Assembly (NCBI RefSeq): GCF_008364845.1
Contig: NZ_VTTP01000002.1
Span: forward strand, 558,001-622,000
Origin: Actinotalea subterranea
GTDB taxonomy: Bacteria > Actinomycetota > Actinomycetes > Actinomycetales > Cellulomonadaceae
Direction of reading: 5' to 3'
Length of the DNA: 64,000 nt
Position 1 is the first letter of the stretch, and every line of letters starts with the position of its first letter. The translations under genes and the position numbers were made by a program. The notes under the pieces were generated by a model that was not told the DNA's origin, ran no database searches, and worked only from the letters and a program-made list of their open reading frames with translations. Below, piece by piece: positions 33,801 to 42,067 of this stretch.

Positions 33801-34545
33801 CTTCACGCCCGACGAGGCCGCGCACCACGTGGCGCTCGTCCGCGAACACCTCATGGGCGTCGACGGCGTGCGCCTGTTCGACCGCCCACCGGGCTACCAC
33901 GGCGGCGAGATGCGCCACTTCCAGCGCGCGGAGACCGCGACGTTCGTGGGCCGCGAGATCGGGCTCATGTACGTCCACGCCCACCTGCGGTGGTGCGAGG
34001 CGATGGCCCGCTGGGGAGACGCCGAGGCCCTGTGGGCGGGGCTCCGCCAGGTGCTGCCCACGACGTCGGCCGGGGTGCCCGGTGCGCGCCCGCGCCAGTC
34101 GAGCACGTACAGCTCGAGCTCGGACGCGGCGTGCCTGGACCGCGCCGACTTCGCCGCCCGGTACGCCGACGTGCTCTGCGGCGCGACAGGCCTCGAGGGC
34201 GGGTGGCGCATCTACTCCTCCGGGCCGGGGGTGCTGCTCCGCGTCCTGACGCAGTCCCTGCTCGGCGTGCGACGCCGCGCCGGGCACGTGGAGATCGACC
34301 CCGTGCTGCCCGCCGCGCTCGACGGGCTGCGTGCGGCGGTGCCGCTCGGCGACGGCCTCCTGCGCCTGCACGTCAGCGTCGGTCCGCAGGGCGCGGGCCC
34401 CGACGCCGTGGTCCTCGCCGGTCGGGAGCTCCCGACGACCCGCACACCCAACCCCTACCGACGCGGCGGGCTGCTGGTCCGCCTGGCCGACCTTGCGGGC
34501 GCGCTGCGCCCGGGTGGCCCCGAGCTGGAGGTCCGCCTGCCATGA
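30859..34545 (+). CDS. GH94 family phosphorylase, probable 1,2-beta-oligoglucan phosphorylase
   Basis: A 1,228-aa cytosolic enzyme (no signal peptide). The N-terminal half holds beta-sandwich domains, with a Pro/Ala linker near 290-320. The C-terminal half has the (alpha/alpha)6 GH94 catalytic core: QYTGGAWGTRDVTQGP, the acid motif GDWNDSL (829-834), and the phosphate-binding region near RQSSTYSSSSDAA. GH94 enzymes cleave beta-glucosidic bonds with phosphate to give glucose 1-phosphate. Cellobiose or chitobiose phosphorylases are near 800 residues; the sophoro-oligosaccharide phosphorylases are about 1,100, so length and operon context favour the latter. Two in-frame tandem repeats explain part of the extra length. 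GTG 30859 overlaps the permease stop. Confidence 0.82.
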   Translation: MTAAPWEIVSDGGLRALVADGGGPASLGTADLELVQHAASAFEAGLLQIWVRDRGARTTTALLGAGSAAHVATADDVLTLTGRVAGHGGTEGLGWQATLALDPATTAWAWHVEVENLGQGVREVDLVHTHDVALAAPGALRSNELYVSQYLDVTPVHGEPFGTALAVRQNLPQGGRSPWCVLAASRAVVGWGTDALDLHGRTARVPAGGPLGIPWDLPSRRLQHEHTLVALQVAPAVLEPGDRLRVSFVGLLLAHHPGATGPDDLAHVEAALASGRRSAPWSGGPVGEDGPRAAGPATDAVAPAHARPARPAPAVPAGTTPAPTGLYEPGRELAALPLDEDRLHAEWPGPWRVVERGGDGAVHSFFTAGAEHVVTQAKELAVLRPHGTILRTGATAEPDPASLTVTAWMTGSPLSYLTRGHATTGRVLTTVRGYLNLHRAYGLRLFVEVGGRWRLLDTPSVFATTPEGARWLYAFADADADADAERPVGVVEVTTVAPPEEHRVALTARVLDGPPRRILAALHLALPGEPLPPAAGASGIDVTVRGGDGDAAGRRIVVSGVGPDRDAALHVDTAGPVTVGDDAVLFDDGRARVPGVVTLVTPRVPAVGSPTPTALDLRVSVARTEAPEHPRASAPEQQPDAADAPASVGTWWTDVTPVRVEHPSADVEALDAALPWLVRDALVHFLAPRGLEQYTGGAWGTRDVTQGPLELLLALDRLDDARALVLRVFAAQNPDGSWPQAFGFLPGDEHFRHEPPHGDVVHWPVLALGRYLQASGDHGVLDEVVPWYAAPGRDAPAQAPVQAHVDRALALARAGYLPGTHLVAYGHGDWNDSLQPADPAMARTMASAWTATLHHDALRALADGLDPERGDELEPGAAARVATLGGDAATLRADTTALRAGATALRAGATALRAEADAVAADLRRHLLVDGELAGYALLQPPAGSADGRAHVGGLLVHPRDTESGLSHGALQMIHALGGDLFTPDEAAHHVALVREHLMGVDGVRLFDRPPGYHGGEMRHFQRAETATFVGREIGLMYVHAHLRWCEAMARWGDAEALWAGLRQVLPTTSAGVPGARPRQSSTYSSSSDAACLDRADFAARYADVLCGATGLEGGWRIYSSGPGVLLRVLTQSLLGVRRRAGHVEIDPVLPAALDGLRAAVPLGDGLLRLHVSVGPQGAGPDAVVLAGRELPTTRTPNPYRRGGLLVRLADLAGALRPGGPELEVRLP
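32284..32313 (+). repeat. gccgat hexamer repeat encoding (Ala-Asp)n in the GH94 gene
   Basis: Four exact gccgat units (32284-32307) followed by gccgag encode ADADADADAE in a surface-loop-like position. The repeat keeps frame when copies are gained or lost. Confidence 0.9.
33543..33600 (+). repeat. 21-bp tandem repeat encoding heptads in the GH94 gene
   Basis: Two exact 21-bp units (33543-33563 and 33564-33584; start gaccgcgctccgcgcc) and a partial third encode TALRAGA heptads; diverged copies precede them (ATLRADT). The result is an Ala/Leu/Arg helical stretch of about four heptads inserted in the catalytic half. Confidence 0.88.
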
Positions 34546-36812
34546 CCCGACCCTGGACCGACGCCGCCCGGCCGGTGGAGGACCGCGTGCGCGACCTCCT
34601 CGCGGCGATGACCCTCGAGGAGAAGGTCGGCCAGCTCGCGCAGGTGGCGAACCCCGAGCCGGAGCGGGACGCCGCCGCGCTCGCCGCGGGCGCATTCGGG
34701 ACGTGCATCGTGGCGAGCGGCGAGCACGCGGGCAACGTGCGCGACGCGGGGACGCAGGCCGCCGCGGTCAACGCCCTCCAGCGCGCCGCCGTCGAGGGCT
34801 CGCGGCTGGGCATCCCGCTCCTCGTCGCGCGCGACGTCATCCACGGGCACCGCACCGTGTTCCCGATCCCGCTCGGCCAGGCCGCCTCGTTCGACCCCGA
34901 GCTCGTGCGGGAGTGCGCCCGCGCCGCGGCGCGTGAGGCGAGCGCCGACGGCGTCCGGTGGACGTTCGCGCCGATGCTCGACGTGTCCATGGACCCGCGG
35001 TGGGGGCGCGTCGCCGAGAGCTGGGGCGAGGACCCGTGGCTCTCCGCGGTGCTCGGCGCCGCGGCCGTCGAGGGGTTCCAGGGCGGGCCCGGCGGATCGG
35101 CCCTCGCCGACGCGGAGTCCCTCGCCGCGTGCGCCAAGCACTACGTCGGCTACGGCCTCGCGCAGGGCGGGCGGGACTACGCGGAGGTCGACGTCGGTCC
35201 CGTGACGCTCCACAACCGCCACCTGCGTCCCTTCCGTGCGGCGGTCGACGCGGGGGTCGCGACGGTCATGAGCGCCTTCCACACTCTGGACGGCCTGCCG
35301 ATGACCGCGCACCGCCCGCTCGTGCGCGAGCACCTCAAGGGCGACCTGGGCTTCGCGGGGCCGGTCGTGAGCGACTGGGACGCCGTCGGCGAGCTCGTGC
35401 TCCACGGGGTCGCCGCGGACCGGCGGGACGCCGCGGCGCTCGCCCTGGGGGCCGGCGTCGACATCGACATGGTCACGGGTGCCTACGGGACGCACCTCGC
35501 AGAGCTCGTACGGGACGGACTCCTCGACCCGGCCCTCGTCGAGGACGCCGCCCGCCGCGTGCTCACGCTCAAGATGCGGCTCGGTCTCTTCGAGGCCCCG
35601 TACACGGACCCGGGACGCGCTGCCGCGGTCCAGCTCACGGCCGGTCACCGGGCGCTCGCGCGCCGGGCTGCGGCGTCGGCCGTCGTGGTGCTGCGCAACG
35701 AGGGGGCGCTGCCGCTCGACGCACCCGACCTCGGGCACGTCCACGTCACCGGACCGTTCGCGTCCGCGCGGGCCGAGCTGCTCGGCACCTGGACCCTGGA
35801 CGGTCGGGCGGAGGACGTCGTGACGATCGCCGACGCCGTGCGCGAGCGCCTGGGCGGCGGCCCTGGCGGCCCTGGTGGCGCCACGGGCACCACGGTGACG
35901 GTCGACGACGCCCGGTTCCTCGACGAGACCCTGATCCAGGCGAGGGCCGCCGACGTCGTGGTCGCGTGCGTGGGGGAGCACCCGATGCGCTCGGGCGAGG
36001 CCAACTCGGTCACGTCCCTCGAGCTCCCGCCGGGGCAGACGGAGCTCCTCGAGGCGCTGGCCCGCGTGAGCCGCCGGCTCGTGGTGGTCGTCCTGACCGG
36101 GCGCCCGCTGGCGCTCGAACGCCTCGCGCACCTGGGGGACGCCGTCGTGCTCGCGTTCCACCCGGGGACCGAGGGCGGCCACGGGATCGTGGACGTGCTC
36201 ACGGGCGACGTGCCGGCGAGCGGGCGGCTCCCGGTGAGCCTCCCCTGGACGACCGGCCAGGTCCCGCTGCACCACGACCACCTGCCCACGGGGCGTCCGC
36301 TGGACCCGGACGGACCGGCGGGCCGGTACCGCGACCACCGTGACACGCCGCAGCACCCGTTCGGCTTCGGCCTGGGCCACGGCGAGGTCACGTACGGCCC
36401 GCCGTCGCTCTCCGCCACGACTCTCGGCCCCGGCCAGGACGTCGAGGTCACGGCGACGGTCACGAATGCGGGCAGCCTGCCCGTCGTCGAGCGCGTCCAG
36501 CTGTACGTGCGCGTCCGGCTCGGCCGCGTGTCGCGTCCCGTGAGCGAGCTCGCCGGCGTACGGACGGTCGAGCTCGAGCCCGGTGCGTCTGCCGCGGTCA
36601 CGTTCACGCTCGGGTACGCCGACCTCGGGTACCGGGACGCGCGGGGCGTGCTCGAGTGCGTGCCCGGCCCGGTCGACGTCCGCATCGCCCCCCACGCCGG
36701 GGCGGGCGCCGCGGTACGCCTCGAGCTCCTCGACGGCGACGCACCCGGTCCGTCCACGGGCACACGCCCGGCCGTGAGCGCCGGCACCGGCGCACGAGGG
36801 GGTGACGCCTGA
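34542..36812 (+). CDS. GH3 beta-glucosidase (cytosolic)
   Basis: A 756-aa GH3 enzyme without a signal peptide. The TIM-barrel domain has LVARDVIHGHRTVFPIPLGQ, the KHY motif (CAKHYVGYG), and nucleophile Asp278 in VVSDWDAVGEL. The second domain carries the probable acid/base Glu in VGEHPMRSGEANS and a C-terminal fibronectin-type III domain (about 620-740). It removes terminal beta-glucose; in beta-1,2-glucan loci GH3 enzymes handle sophorose left by the phosphorylase. The start ATG overlaps the GH94 stop as ATGA. The C-terminal 20 residues are low-complexity. Confidence 0.92.
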   Translation: MTRPWTDAARPVEDRVRDLLAAMTLEEKVGQLAQVANPEPERDAAALAAGAFGTCIVASGEHAGNVRDAGTQAAAVNALQRAAVEGSRLGIPLLVARDVIHGHRTVFPIPLGQAASFDPELVRECARAAAREASADGVRWTFAPMLDVSMDPRWGRVAESWGEDPWLSAVLGAAAVEGFQGGPGGSALADAESLAACAKHYVGYGLAQGGRDYAEVDVGPVTLHNRHLRPFRAAVDAGVATVMSAFHTLDGLPMTAHRPLVREHLKGDLGFAGPVVSDWDAVGELVLHGVAADRRDAAALALGAGVDIDMVTGAYGTHLAELVRDGLLDPALVEDAARRVLTLKMRLGLFEAPYTDPGRAAAVQLTAGHRALARRAAASAVVVLRNEGALPLDAPDLGHVHVTGPFASARAELLGTWTLDGRAEDVVTIADAVRERLGGGPGGPGGATGTTVTVDDARFLDETLIQARAADVVVACVGEHPMRSGEANSVTSLELPPGQTELLEALARVSRRLVVVVLTGRPLALERLAHLGDAVVLAFHPGTEGGHGIVDVLTGDVPASGRLPVSLPWTTGQVPLHHDHLPTGRPLDPDGPAGRYRDHRDTPQHPFGFGLGHGEVTYGPPSLSATTLGPGQDVEVTATVTNAGSLPVVERVQLYVRVRLGRVSRPVSELAGVRTVELEPGASAAVTFTLGYADLGYRDARGVLECVPGPVDVRIAPHAGAGAAVRLELLDGDAPGPSTGTRPAVSAGTGARGGDA

Positions 36813-36859
36813 CCTCAGACCGGGTTCGACCGACGACGTTCGACGAAGGGACAGACGAG

Positions 36860-38449
36860 ATGGGACAGCACCGCAAGCAACGCACGGTGGCAGCACTGGC
36901 GGTGGCCGCCACCACGGCCGGCGCCCTGGCGCTCACCGGTCCGGCAGCGGCCGGCACGCCCACGGCGGGCGGCGGGGTCGCCGACGCGACCGCGACCGGG
37001 CGCGGAGGTGGGCACGGGCAGGACCGCGTCCTGCGCGGCTACGCGGCGGACACGTGGGCCTCGTTCGTGGCCATGACCGACCCGGTCACGGGCCTGCCGG
37101 CGGACAACATCGAGGGTGACCTGGACCCGGCCACGCGCAGCGGCTACACGTCGCCGACCAACATCGGCGCCTATCTGTGGAGCACCGTCGTCGCGCGCGA
37201 CCTCGGCCTCATCACGCGGCACGAGGCCCGCGAGCGGCTCACGACGACGCTCACGAGCGTCGCCGCGCTCGAGCGTCACGAGGACTCGGGCATGTTCTAC
37301 AACTGGTACGACGAGGCGACCGGGGAGAAGCTCCGCGCGTGGCCGGGGACCGGTGACGTTGTCTACCCGTTCCTGTCGAGCGTCGACAACGCGTGGCTCG
37401 CGACCGCCCTCGTCCTCGTCAGCAACGCGGAGCCCCGGCTCCGGGCCCGGGCCGAGGCGGTCCGCTCGACCATGGACTTCGGCTTCTACTACGACCCGAC
37501 GGTGCGCCAGCTGCGCGGCGGCTTCTGGGACGAGCCGCCGGCCGACCCGGCGGCGGTGCTCGACAACTACCGGGACCGTGGCCCGGACGTCTGGTACACC
37601 GGCCACCACTACGGGACGCTCAACACGGAGCCGCGCATGGCGAGCTACCTGGGCATCGCGTGGGGCCAGATCCCGCCCGAGCACTACTTCGCGATGTACC
37701 GGACGTTCCCGGACGCGTGCGACTGGAGCTGGCCCGAGCAGCGCCCCGTCGGTGAGTGGACCGAGCACCTCGGCGTGCAGGTGTTCGAGGGCGCCTACCG
37801 CTACCGCGACATGCAGATCGTGCCCACGTGGGGCGGCAGCATGTTCGAGGCGCTCATGGTCGACCTCTTCGTTCCCGAGGCGCAGTGGGGGCCGACGAGC
37901 TGGGGCGTCAACCACCCGCTGACGGTCCGCGCCCACATCGAGCACGGCATGGACGAGGCGGGCTACGGCTACTGGGGCTTCTCGCCCGCGAGCGACCCCG
38001 CGGGCGGCTACCGCGAGTACGGCGTCGACCCCATCGGGATGGAGCCGAACGGCTACACCTCGGACCAGGAGCGCACGACCGTCGACCCGGGGTGGGACGA
38101 CCCGGCGTGCGCGCGCCCGGCGAGCGAGCCCGCGGCCTACGGTGACGGCGTCGTGACGCCTCACGCGTCGTTCCTCGCGCTGCCGTACGCGAAGGACGCG
38201 GCGCTCGACAACCTCGCGCGGATGCGCACCGAGCTGGGCGCGTACGGGCCCGGTGGGTTCTACGACTCCGTGGCGGTGCGCAGCGGCACGGTCGCCGAGC
38301 GGTACCTCTCGCTCGACCAGGGGATGATCATGGCCGCGCTCGGCAACGAGCTGCGCCACGACGCCGTGCAGCGCTACGTCACGCGCGGCGCCGTCGAGCG
38401 TGAGATCCGGCCGCTCCTGGGGATCGAGACGTTCAGCGCCGGAGGCTGA
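36860..38449 (+). CDS. Secreted GH144-like (glycoamylase-fold) enzyme, probable endo-beta-1,2-glucanase
   Basis: A 529-aa secreted protein. A Sec signal peptide (basic MGQHRKQR, hydrophobic core, cleavage near GPAAA-G) is followed by an (alpha/alpha)6-barrel-like protein. Recognisable motifs are SGYTSPTNIGAYLWS, DSGMFYNWYDEATGE, PFLSSVDNAWLAT, WGGSMFEALMVD, and a late SLDQGMIMAALGN. These are characteristic of the glycoamylase Pfam group that includes GH144 endo-beta-1,2-glucanases and relatives. Context (sophoro-oligosaccharide phosphorylase and GH3) supports beta-1,2-glucan as substrate. The gene is 47 bases after GH3 with ribosome-binding site gaaggga, and ends at a strong terminator. Which exact GH family it belongs to cannot be settled by eye. 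Confidence 0.72.
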   Translation: MGQHRKQRTVAALAVAATTAGALALTGPAAAGTPTAGGGVADATATGRGGGHGQDRVLRGYAADTWASFVAMTDPVTGLPADNIEGDLDPATRSGYTSPTNIGAYLWSTVVARDLGLITRHEARERLTTTLTSVAALERHEDSGMFYNWYDEATGEKLRAWPGTGDVVYPFLSSVDNAWLATALVLVSNAEPRLRARAEAVRSTMDFGFYYDPTVRQLRGGFWDEPPADPAAVLDNYRDRGPDVWYTGHHYGTLNTEPRMASYLGIAWGQIPPEHYFAMYRTFPDACDWSWPEQRPVGEWTEHLGVQVFEGAYRYRDMQIVPTWGGSMFEALMVDLFVPEAQWGPTSWGVNHPLTVRAHIEHGMDEAGYGYWGFSPASDPAGGYREYGVDPIGMEPNGYTSDQERTTVDPGWDDPACARPASEPAAYGDGVVTPHASFLALPYAKDAALDNLARMRTELGAYGPGGFYDSVAVRSGTVAERYLSLDQGMIMAALGNELRHDAVQRYVTRGAVEREIRPLLGIETFSAGG

Positions 38450-38466
38450 CCGCTGACGGTACGACC

Positions 38467-38507
38467 GGACGGGCCGGGCACCGCGACGTGCGGCGCCCGG
38501 CCCGTCC
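38467..38507 (+). terminator. Strong hairpin terminator ending the beta-glucan operon
   Basis: A 13-bp stem (ggacgggccgggc with gcccggcccgtcc), one A-C mismatch, then four more pairs around the loop gacgt. It lies 18 bases after the endoglucanase stop and separates it from the GH31 gene. Confidence 0.85.
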
Positions 38508-38615
38508 CGCTTGCGCCCGCACCGGCCCCACGGGCGCCCGCCCGCGTGCGCACGTGGGCCCGGGCCACGCGGCTGCGTACGGTGGAAGCACGACGACGAA
38601 GGGAACCGGAACCGC

Positions 38616-41033
38616 ATGCCTGCCCTGACCCACCACCTCGCCCTCGACCGCGTCGGGCCGGTGAGGCGGACCGCGCACGGCCTCGAGGCCGAGCTGGGCG
38701 CCGAGCGTCTGCGCGTCGACGTGGTGCGCCCCGACGTCGTGCGCGTCGCCGTGAGCAGGGGCGGGCGGTTCGAGGACGTCCCCACCCATGCGGTGTGCGT
38801 CGACCCGCTCGCGCTCGACGTGCCGTTCGAGCTCGAGGAGGCGGACGGCGTCGTGCGCCTGCGCACCGCCCAGGTGGTCGTGTCGGTGCACCTCGAGCCC
38901 TTCCGGCTCGACGTCCACCGGGGCGACGGCTCCCGCGTCGCGGAGACCTTCCAGGACGGCGACGGCCGGTGGTGGCCGTACGCGACCCTCAACGACGCGT
39001 TCGTGGTCCGCCGCCGGTGCGGCCTCCAGGACGCCATCTACGGGCTGGGGGAGAAGACCGGGCGGCAGAACCGACGCGGTCGCGACTTCACGCTGTGGAA
39101 CACCGACGTCCTCGACCCCGACGCGTCGGGGGAGTTCGCGGCCCTGGCCGGCGAGGACGACCCTCGCGCGGACAACCGGAGCACCGAGTTCGACCCGTAC
39201 TACGTCTCGATCCCGTTCTTCTACCACCAGGACCACGCAAGCGGGGCGATGTCCGCGTCGTTCCTGGACAACGGGTACCGCTCGCACTACGACTTCACGC
39301 CCGACGACGAGTACGTGATCCGGGCGGACGGCGGGCAGTACGTGGAGTACCTGTTCGCGGGCCCGACGATGGCGGGCATCCTCGAGGCCTACACGTGGCT
39401 GACGGGCCGCACCGGTCTGCCCCCGCTGTGGGCGCTCGGCTACCACCAGAGCAGGTGGGCGCGCTACACGCAGGCCGACGTCGAGGCCCTCGGGGCGCGC
39501 CACCGCAGCGAGCGGATCCCGTGCGACGCCCTGTGGCTCGACATCGACTACATGGACGGGTACCGCGTGTTCACGTGGGACCCCGAGCGCTACCCGGACC
39601 CCGCCGGCATGCTCGCCCGGCTCGCCGACCAGGGGCTCCGTGTCATCACCATCATCGACCCGGGGATCAAGCGGGAGCCGGGGTACCGGGTGTACGACCA
39701 GGCGGTCGAGCGCGACGTGCTGTGCCGCACCGAGGGCGGGGACACCTACGTCGGGCAGGTGTGGCCGGGGATCACGGCGTTCCCCGACTTCGCGACGCCC
39801 GAGGCCCGCGAGTGGTGGGGCGAGCTCAACGCGGCGCACGTCGCCACGGGGCTGGCGGGCATCTGGAACGACATGAACGAGCCGGCGACGGGCGTCATCG
39901 ACGCCCGGGGGATGCGCTTCGGGCGCGGTGCGCTCTCGCACGAGCGCCTGCACAACCAGTACGGGCTGCTCATGGCGATGGCGACCACGCAGGGGCTCCT
40001 CGCCGCGCGGCCCGACCTGCGGCCCTTCGTGCTCACGCGGGCGGGGTTCGCGGGCATCCAGCGCTACGCGGCGAGCTGGATGGGCGACAACATGTCGCGC
40101 TGGGACCACCTGTGGATGAGCATCCCCATGGCGACGGGCTTCGGCGTCTCGGGCCAGTCGTTCGTGGGTGCCGACGTGGGCGGGTTCATGGGGCACTCGA
40201 ACGCCGAGCTGTTCCTGCGCTGGCTCCAGCTCGGCGTCCTGACGCCGTTCTGCCGCAACCACTCCTCGATGGGCAACGTGGACCAGTACGCCTGGGCGTT
40301 CGGGGCCACGGTCCGCGACCTCGCGCGCGCCGCGATCGAGCTGCGCTACCGGCTGATGCCCTACCTGTACGCGGCGTTCGTCCAGGCCTCGGAGACCGGG
40401 ATGCCCGTCCAGCGCCCCCTCGTGCTCGACCACCAGGACGACCCCCTGGTCCGGGACGTCGACGACGAGTACCTGCTGGGCCCCGACCTCCTGGTGGCGC
40501 CCGTGGTCGCCGCAGGGATGACGGCCCGCCAGGTCTACCTGCCCGCGGGGCGCTGGTACGACTGGTACACCGGCGAGACGCACGCGGGTGGGTCGTTCGT
40601 TCTCGTGCCGACGCCCATGGACCGGATCCCTCTCTTCGCACGCGGCGGCGCGGTCGTGCCGATGTGGCCCGTCGCGCCGCCGTCGACGGCGGGGTACCGG
40701 CCCTCGGTCGTCGACCTCCACCTCTTCGTGCCCGACGACGGGACGTCCCGCACCGCCCTGCTCCAGGAGGACGACGGCCTCACGTCCGCCGCGCTCGACG
40801 GGGCACGCGTGCGCACGACGTTCACCGTCGAGCGGTCGGGCGCCCTGGTGCGGCTGCGGGCCGACGTGGAGGGCGACGGCTTCCCCGAGTGGGCGCGGGA
40901 CGCGTACCGGCTCGTGGTGCAGGGCGCCGCGCCGCGCGTCGTGCACCTCGACGGCGACGCGGTCGAGCCGACGGACGGCGCCTTCGTGCTGCCCGTCGGG
41001 GCACGAGCCTTCACGGTCGAGCTCTGCGTGTGA
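38616..41033 (+). CDS. GH31 alpha-glycosidase
   Basis: An 805-aa cytosolic GH31 enzyme. N-terminal beta-sandwich, then the barrel with WLDIDYMDGY, nucleophile Asp419 in GIWNDMNEP, acid/base Asp491 in SWMGDNMSRW, and the C-terminal beta domains. The family hydrolyses alpha-glucosidic (or alpha-xylosidic) bonds; sequence details around GADVGGF and PFCRNHSSMG look like an alpha-glucosidase. It is separated from the preceding operon by a terminator and has its own ribosome-binding site (gaaggga), so it may be transcribed independently. Why an alpha-glucosidase sits beside a beta-glucan locus is unclear; the next gene starts 56 bases later. Confidence 0.9.
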   Translation: MPALTHHLALDRVGPVRRTAHGLEAELGAERLRVDVVRPDVVRVAVSRGGRFEDVPTHAVCVDPLALDVPFELEEADGVVRLRTAQVVVSVHLEPFRLDVHRGDGSRVAETFQDGDGRWWPYATLNDAFVVRRRCGLQDAIYGLGEKTGRQNRRGRDFTLWNTDVLDPDASGEFAALAGEDDPRADNRSTEFDPYYVSIPFFYHQDHASGAMSASFLDNGYRSHYDFTPDDEYVIRADGGQYVEYLFAGPTMAGILEAYTWLTGRTGLPPLWALGYHQSRWARYTQADVEALGARHRSERIPCDALWLDIDYMDGYRVFTWDPERYPDPAGMLARLADQGLRVITIIDPGIKREPGYRVYDQAVERDVLCRTEGGDTYVGQVWPGITAFPDFATPEAREWWGELNAAHVATGLAGIWNDMNEPATGVIDARGMRFGRGALSHERLHNQYGLLMAMATTQGLLAARPDLRPFVLTRAGFAGIQRYAASWMGDNMSRWDHLWMSIPMATGFGVSGQSFVGADVGGFMGHSNAELFLRWLQLGVLTPFCRNHSSMGNVDQYAWAFGATVRDLARAAIELRYRLMPYLYAAFVQASETGMPVQRPLVLDHQDDPLVRDVDDEYLLGPDLLVAPVVAAGMTARQVYLPAGRWYDWYTGETHAGGSFVLVPTPMDRIPLFARGGAVVPMWPVAPPSTAGYRPSVVDLHLFVPDDGTSRTALLQEDDGLTSAALDGARVRTTFTVERSGALVRLRADVEGDGFPEWARDAYRLVVQGAAPRVVHLDGDAVEPTDGAFVLPVGARAFTVELCV

Positions 41034-41089
41034 CGGCGCGGGCTGTGCAGTCCTGCGCCGCGCCGCCGGCCGTCGGCTAGCCTCCACCG

Positions 41090-42067
41090 GTGCGCATCCT
41101 CCTGACCGGCTCGAACGGGTTCATCGGCGCGCGGATCGCCGCCGACGCCAAGGCGCGGGGCTGGGAGGTCGTCGGGCTCGGACGTTCCGCGGCGCCGGCG
41201 CGTCCCGCGGGGTCCGCGGGGCCCGACGCCTACGTGCGGCACGACCTCGGCGAGCGTCTCCCGGACGGCGCGGTGCCGGGGCCCGTCGACGCGGTGGTGC
41301 ACTGCGCGGCCCTGGCCTCGCCGTGGGCGCCACCGTCGGCGTTCGTGCGGGCCAACGTCGAGGGCACCAGGACGGTCCTGCGGTGGGCCGCGGACCACGG
41401 CGCGCCCCCCGTGGTCTACGTGTCCAGCTCGAGCGTCCTCTACCGGGACGAGCACCAGCTCGGTCTCACGGAGGACTCACCCGTCCCGCCCGACGACGAG
41501 CAGATCAACGTGTACTCCCGCACCAAGCGGATCGGTGAGCGCATGGTCGCCCGGTACCCGGGCCCGTGGTCGGTCGTCCGGCCCCGTGCCGTGTTCGGCG
41601 CGGGCGACACGGTGCTGCTGCCCCGCATCGTCCGCGCGGCGCGGCGTGGGGTCCTGCCCGTCCTCGAGAGCGCCGACGGGCCGCGCATCGTGTGCGACCT
41701 CACCGAGGTCGACACGGTCGCGCACTACGTGACGCAGGCGCTCGAGCGTCGGGTGCAGGGCGTGTACAACGTGACCAACGCGGACCCCGTCGAGCTCTAC
41801 CCGTTCCTGCTGACCCTCCTGAGCCGGCTCGGGGTGCGGCCCACGGTCCGGCGCGTGCCCCCGGCCGTCGCCCTCGCCCTCGCCGGTGCCGCGGAGCGGG
41901 TCTCGGCCGTCGCGCTCGGGTACGCCGAGCCGCCCGTGACGCGCTTCGGCGTGTCGGTCCTCGCACGGTCCAAGACGTTCGACGTCACGCGTGCCCTGCG
42001 TGACCTCGGCGAACCCGCGGTGAGCCTCGACGAGGGCGTGGAGCGCCTGGTTGCCACGCATGGCTGA
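41090..42067 (+). CDS. Extended short-chain dehydrogenase / 3-beta-HSD-like (OleD-like position)
   Basis: A 325-aa extended SDR. The Rossmann motif LLTGSNGFIGARIA (GxxGxxG) is at the N-terminus, with VVHCAALAS, SSSSVLY and catalytic YSRTK (Tyr-xxx-Lys). The C-terminal part resembles 3-beta-hydroxysteroid dehydrogenase and OleD, the NADPH reductase of beta-keto acids in olefin synthesis. Translation starts at GTG 41090 and its stop overlaps the next gene by 8 bases. It is the first of four coupled rightward genes and may set the hydroxyl group later glycosylated (inference). Other extended-SDR functions such as sugar epimerase are not excluded. Confidence 0.75.
   Translation: MRILLTGSNGFIGARIAADAKARGWEVVGLGRSAAPARPAGSAGPDAYVRHDLGERLPDGAVPGPVDAVVHCAALASPWAPPSAFVRANVEGTRTVLRWAADHGAPPVVYVSSSSVLYRDEHQLGLTEDSPVPPDDEQINVYSRTKRIGERMVARYPGPWSVVRPRAVFGAGDTVLLPRIVRAARRGVLPVLESADGPRIVCDLTEVDTVAHYVTQALERRVQGVYNVTNADPVELYPFLLTLLSRLGVRPTVRRVPPAVALALAGAAERVSAVALGYAEPPVTRFGVSVLARSKTFDVTRALRDLGEPAVSLDEGVERLVATHG

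Noticed and set aside
30118-34545. An apparent 1,475-aa protein starting inside the MalG-type permease
   Set aside because: The first 247 codons are a different frame of the permease gene; the GTGA overlap at 30859 marks the GH94 start.
30859-34545. Cellobiose or cellodextrin phosphorylase
   Set aside because: Those GH94 enzymes are about 800-1,000 residues; length, the GH3 partner and the secreted glycoamylase-fold enzyme fit a 1,2-beta-oligoglucan phosphorylase better, though not proven.
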